DNA of 6,303 bases, taken from Acidobacteriaceae bacterium. Its GTDB lineage: Bacteria > Acidobacteriota > Terriglobia > Terriglobales > Acidobacteriaceae. Shown in pieces: positions 6,266 to 6,303 of this stretch. The stretch lies in assembly GCA_030042915.1 (NCBI GenBank), contig JASHYS010000436.1:1-6303 (forward strand), written 5' to 3'. The position numbers and the translations under genes were made by a program. The notes beneath the pieces were generated by a model. It made no database searches. It was not told the origin of the DNA and saw only the letters and a program-made list of their open reading frames with translations. Position 1 is the first letter of the stretch; each line of letters opens with the position of its first letter.

Positions 6266-6303
6266 GGCAGATTCGGTTTTGGTGGTCGGGCACGAAATGG
6301 ATA

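Overview
The window looks like GC-rich chromosomal DNA from a free-living bacterium, most likely an acidobacterium (Acidobacteriota, Terriglobia-like). The main clue is the large secreted Ig-like-domain protein. Its C-terminus has two membrane segments, a Gly-Cys-Gly-Gly sequence and a short beta-rich tail, an arrangement I associate with acidobacterial cell-surface proteins. This assignment is inference from memory of protein families, not a database search.

All four genes lie on the minus strand, so in transcription order the window runs from right to left. (1) 6253-4862 is a complete PLP-dependent class III aminotransferase with a strong ribosome binding site. It resembles the subgroup that includes archaeal amino-acid racemases. 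(2) 4810-4322 is a YraN/UPF0102 nuclease-fold protein, 51 bases downstream and probably co-transcribed. (3) A spacer holds a weak terminator-like hairpin (4269-4309). It is followed by a 922-residue exported multi-domain protein, 4133-1365, with a carboxypeptidase-regulatory-like domain, a ThuA/GATase-like region, several Ig-like beta domains and a C-terminal anchor. (4) A spacer of about 430 bases without a convincing gene (936-1364) contains small direct and inverted repeats. (5) 935-1 is the N-terminal 311 residues of a uroporphyrinogen-decarboxylase-superfamily protein, cut by the left window edge. It is not HemE and is more like the MtaA/CmuA-type methyltransferase branch, but with an altered metal-site motif.

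The genes do not form an obvious pathway. The aminotransferase and yraN are plausibly one transcription unit. The secreted protein and the URO-D-like gene appear to be separate units, judging by the long spacers before each. I see no mobile element, CRISPR array, tRNA or rRNA, and no clear new multi-gene system. The points most worth a second look are the real activity of the aminotransferase, the variant active-site motif of the URO-D-like protein, and the architecture of the secreted protein.
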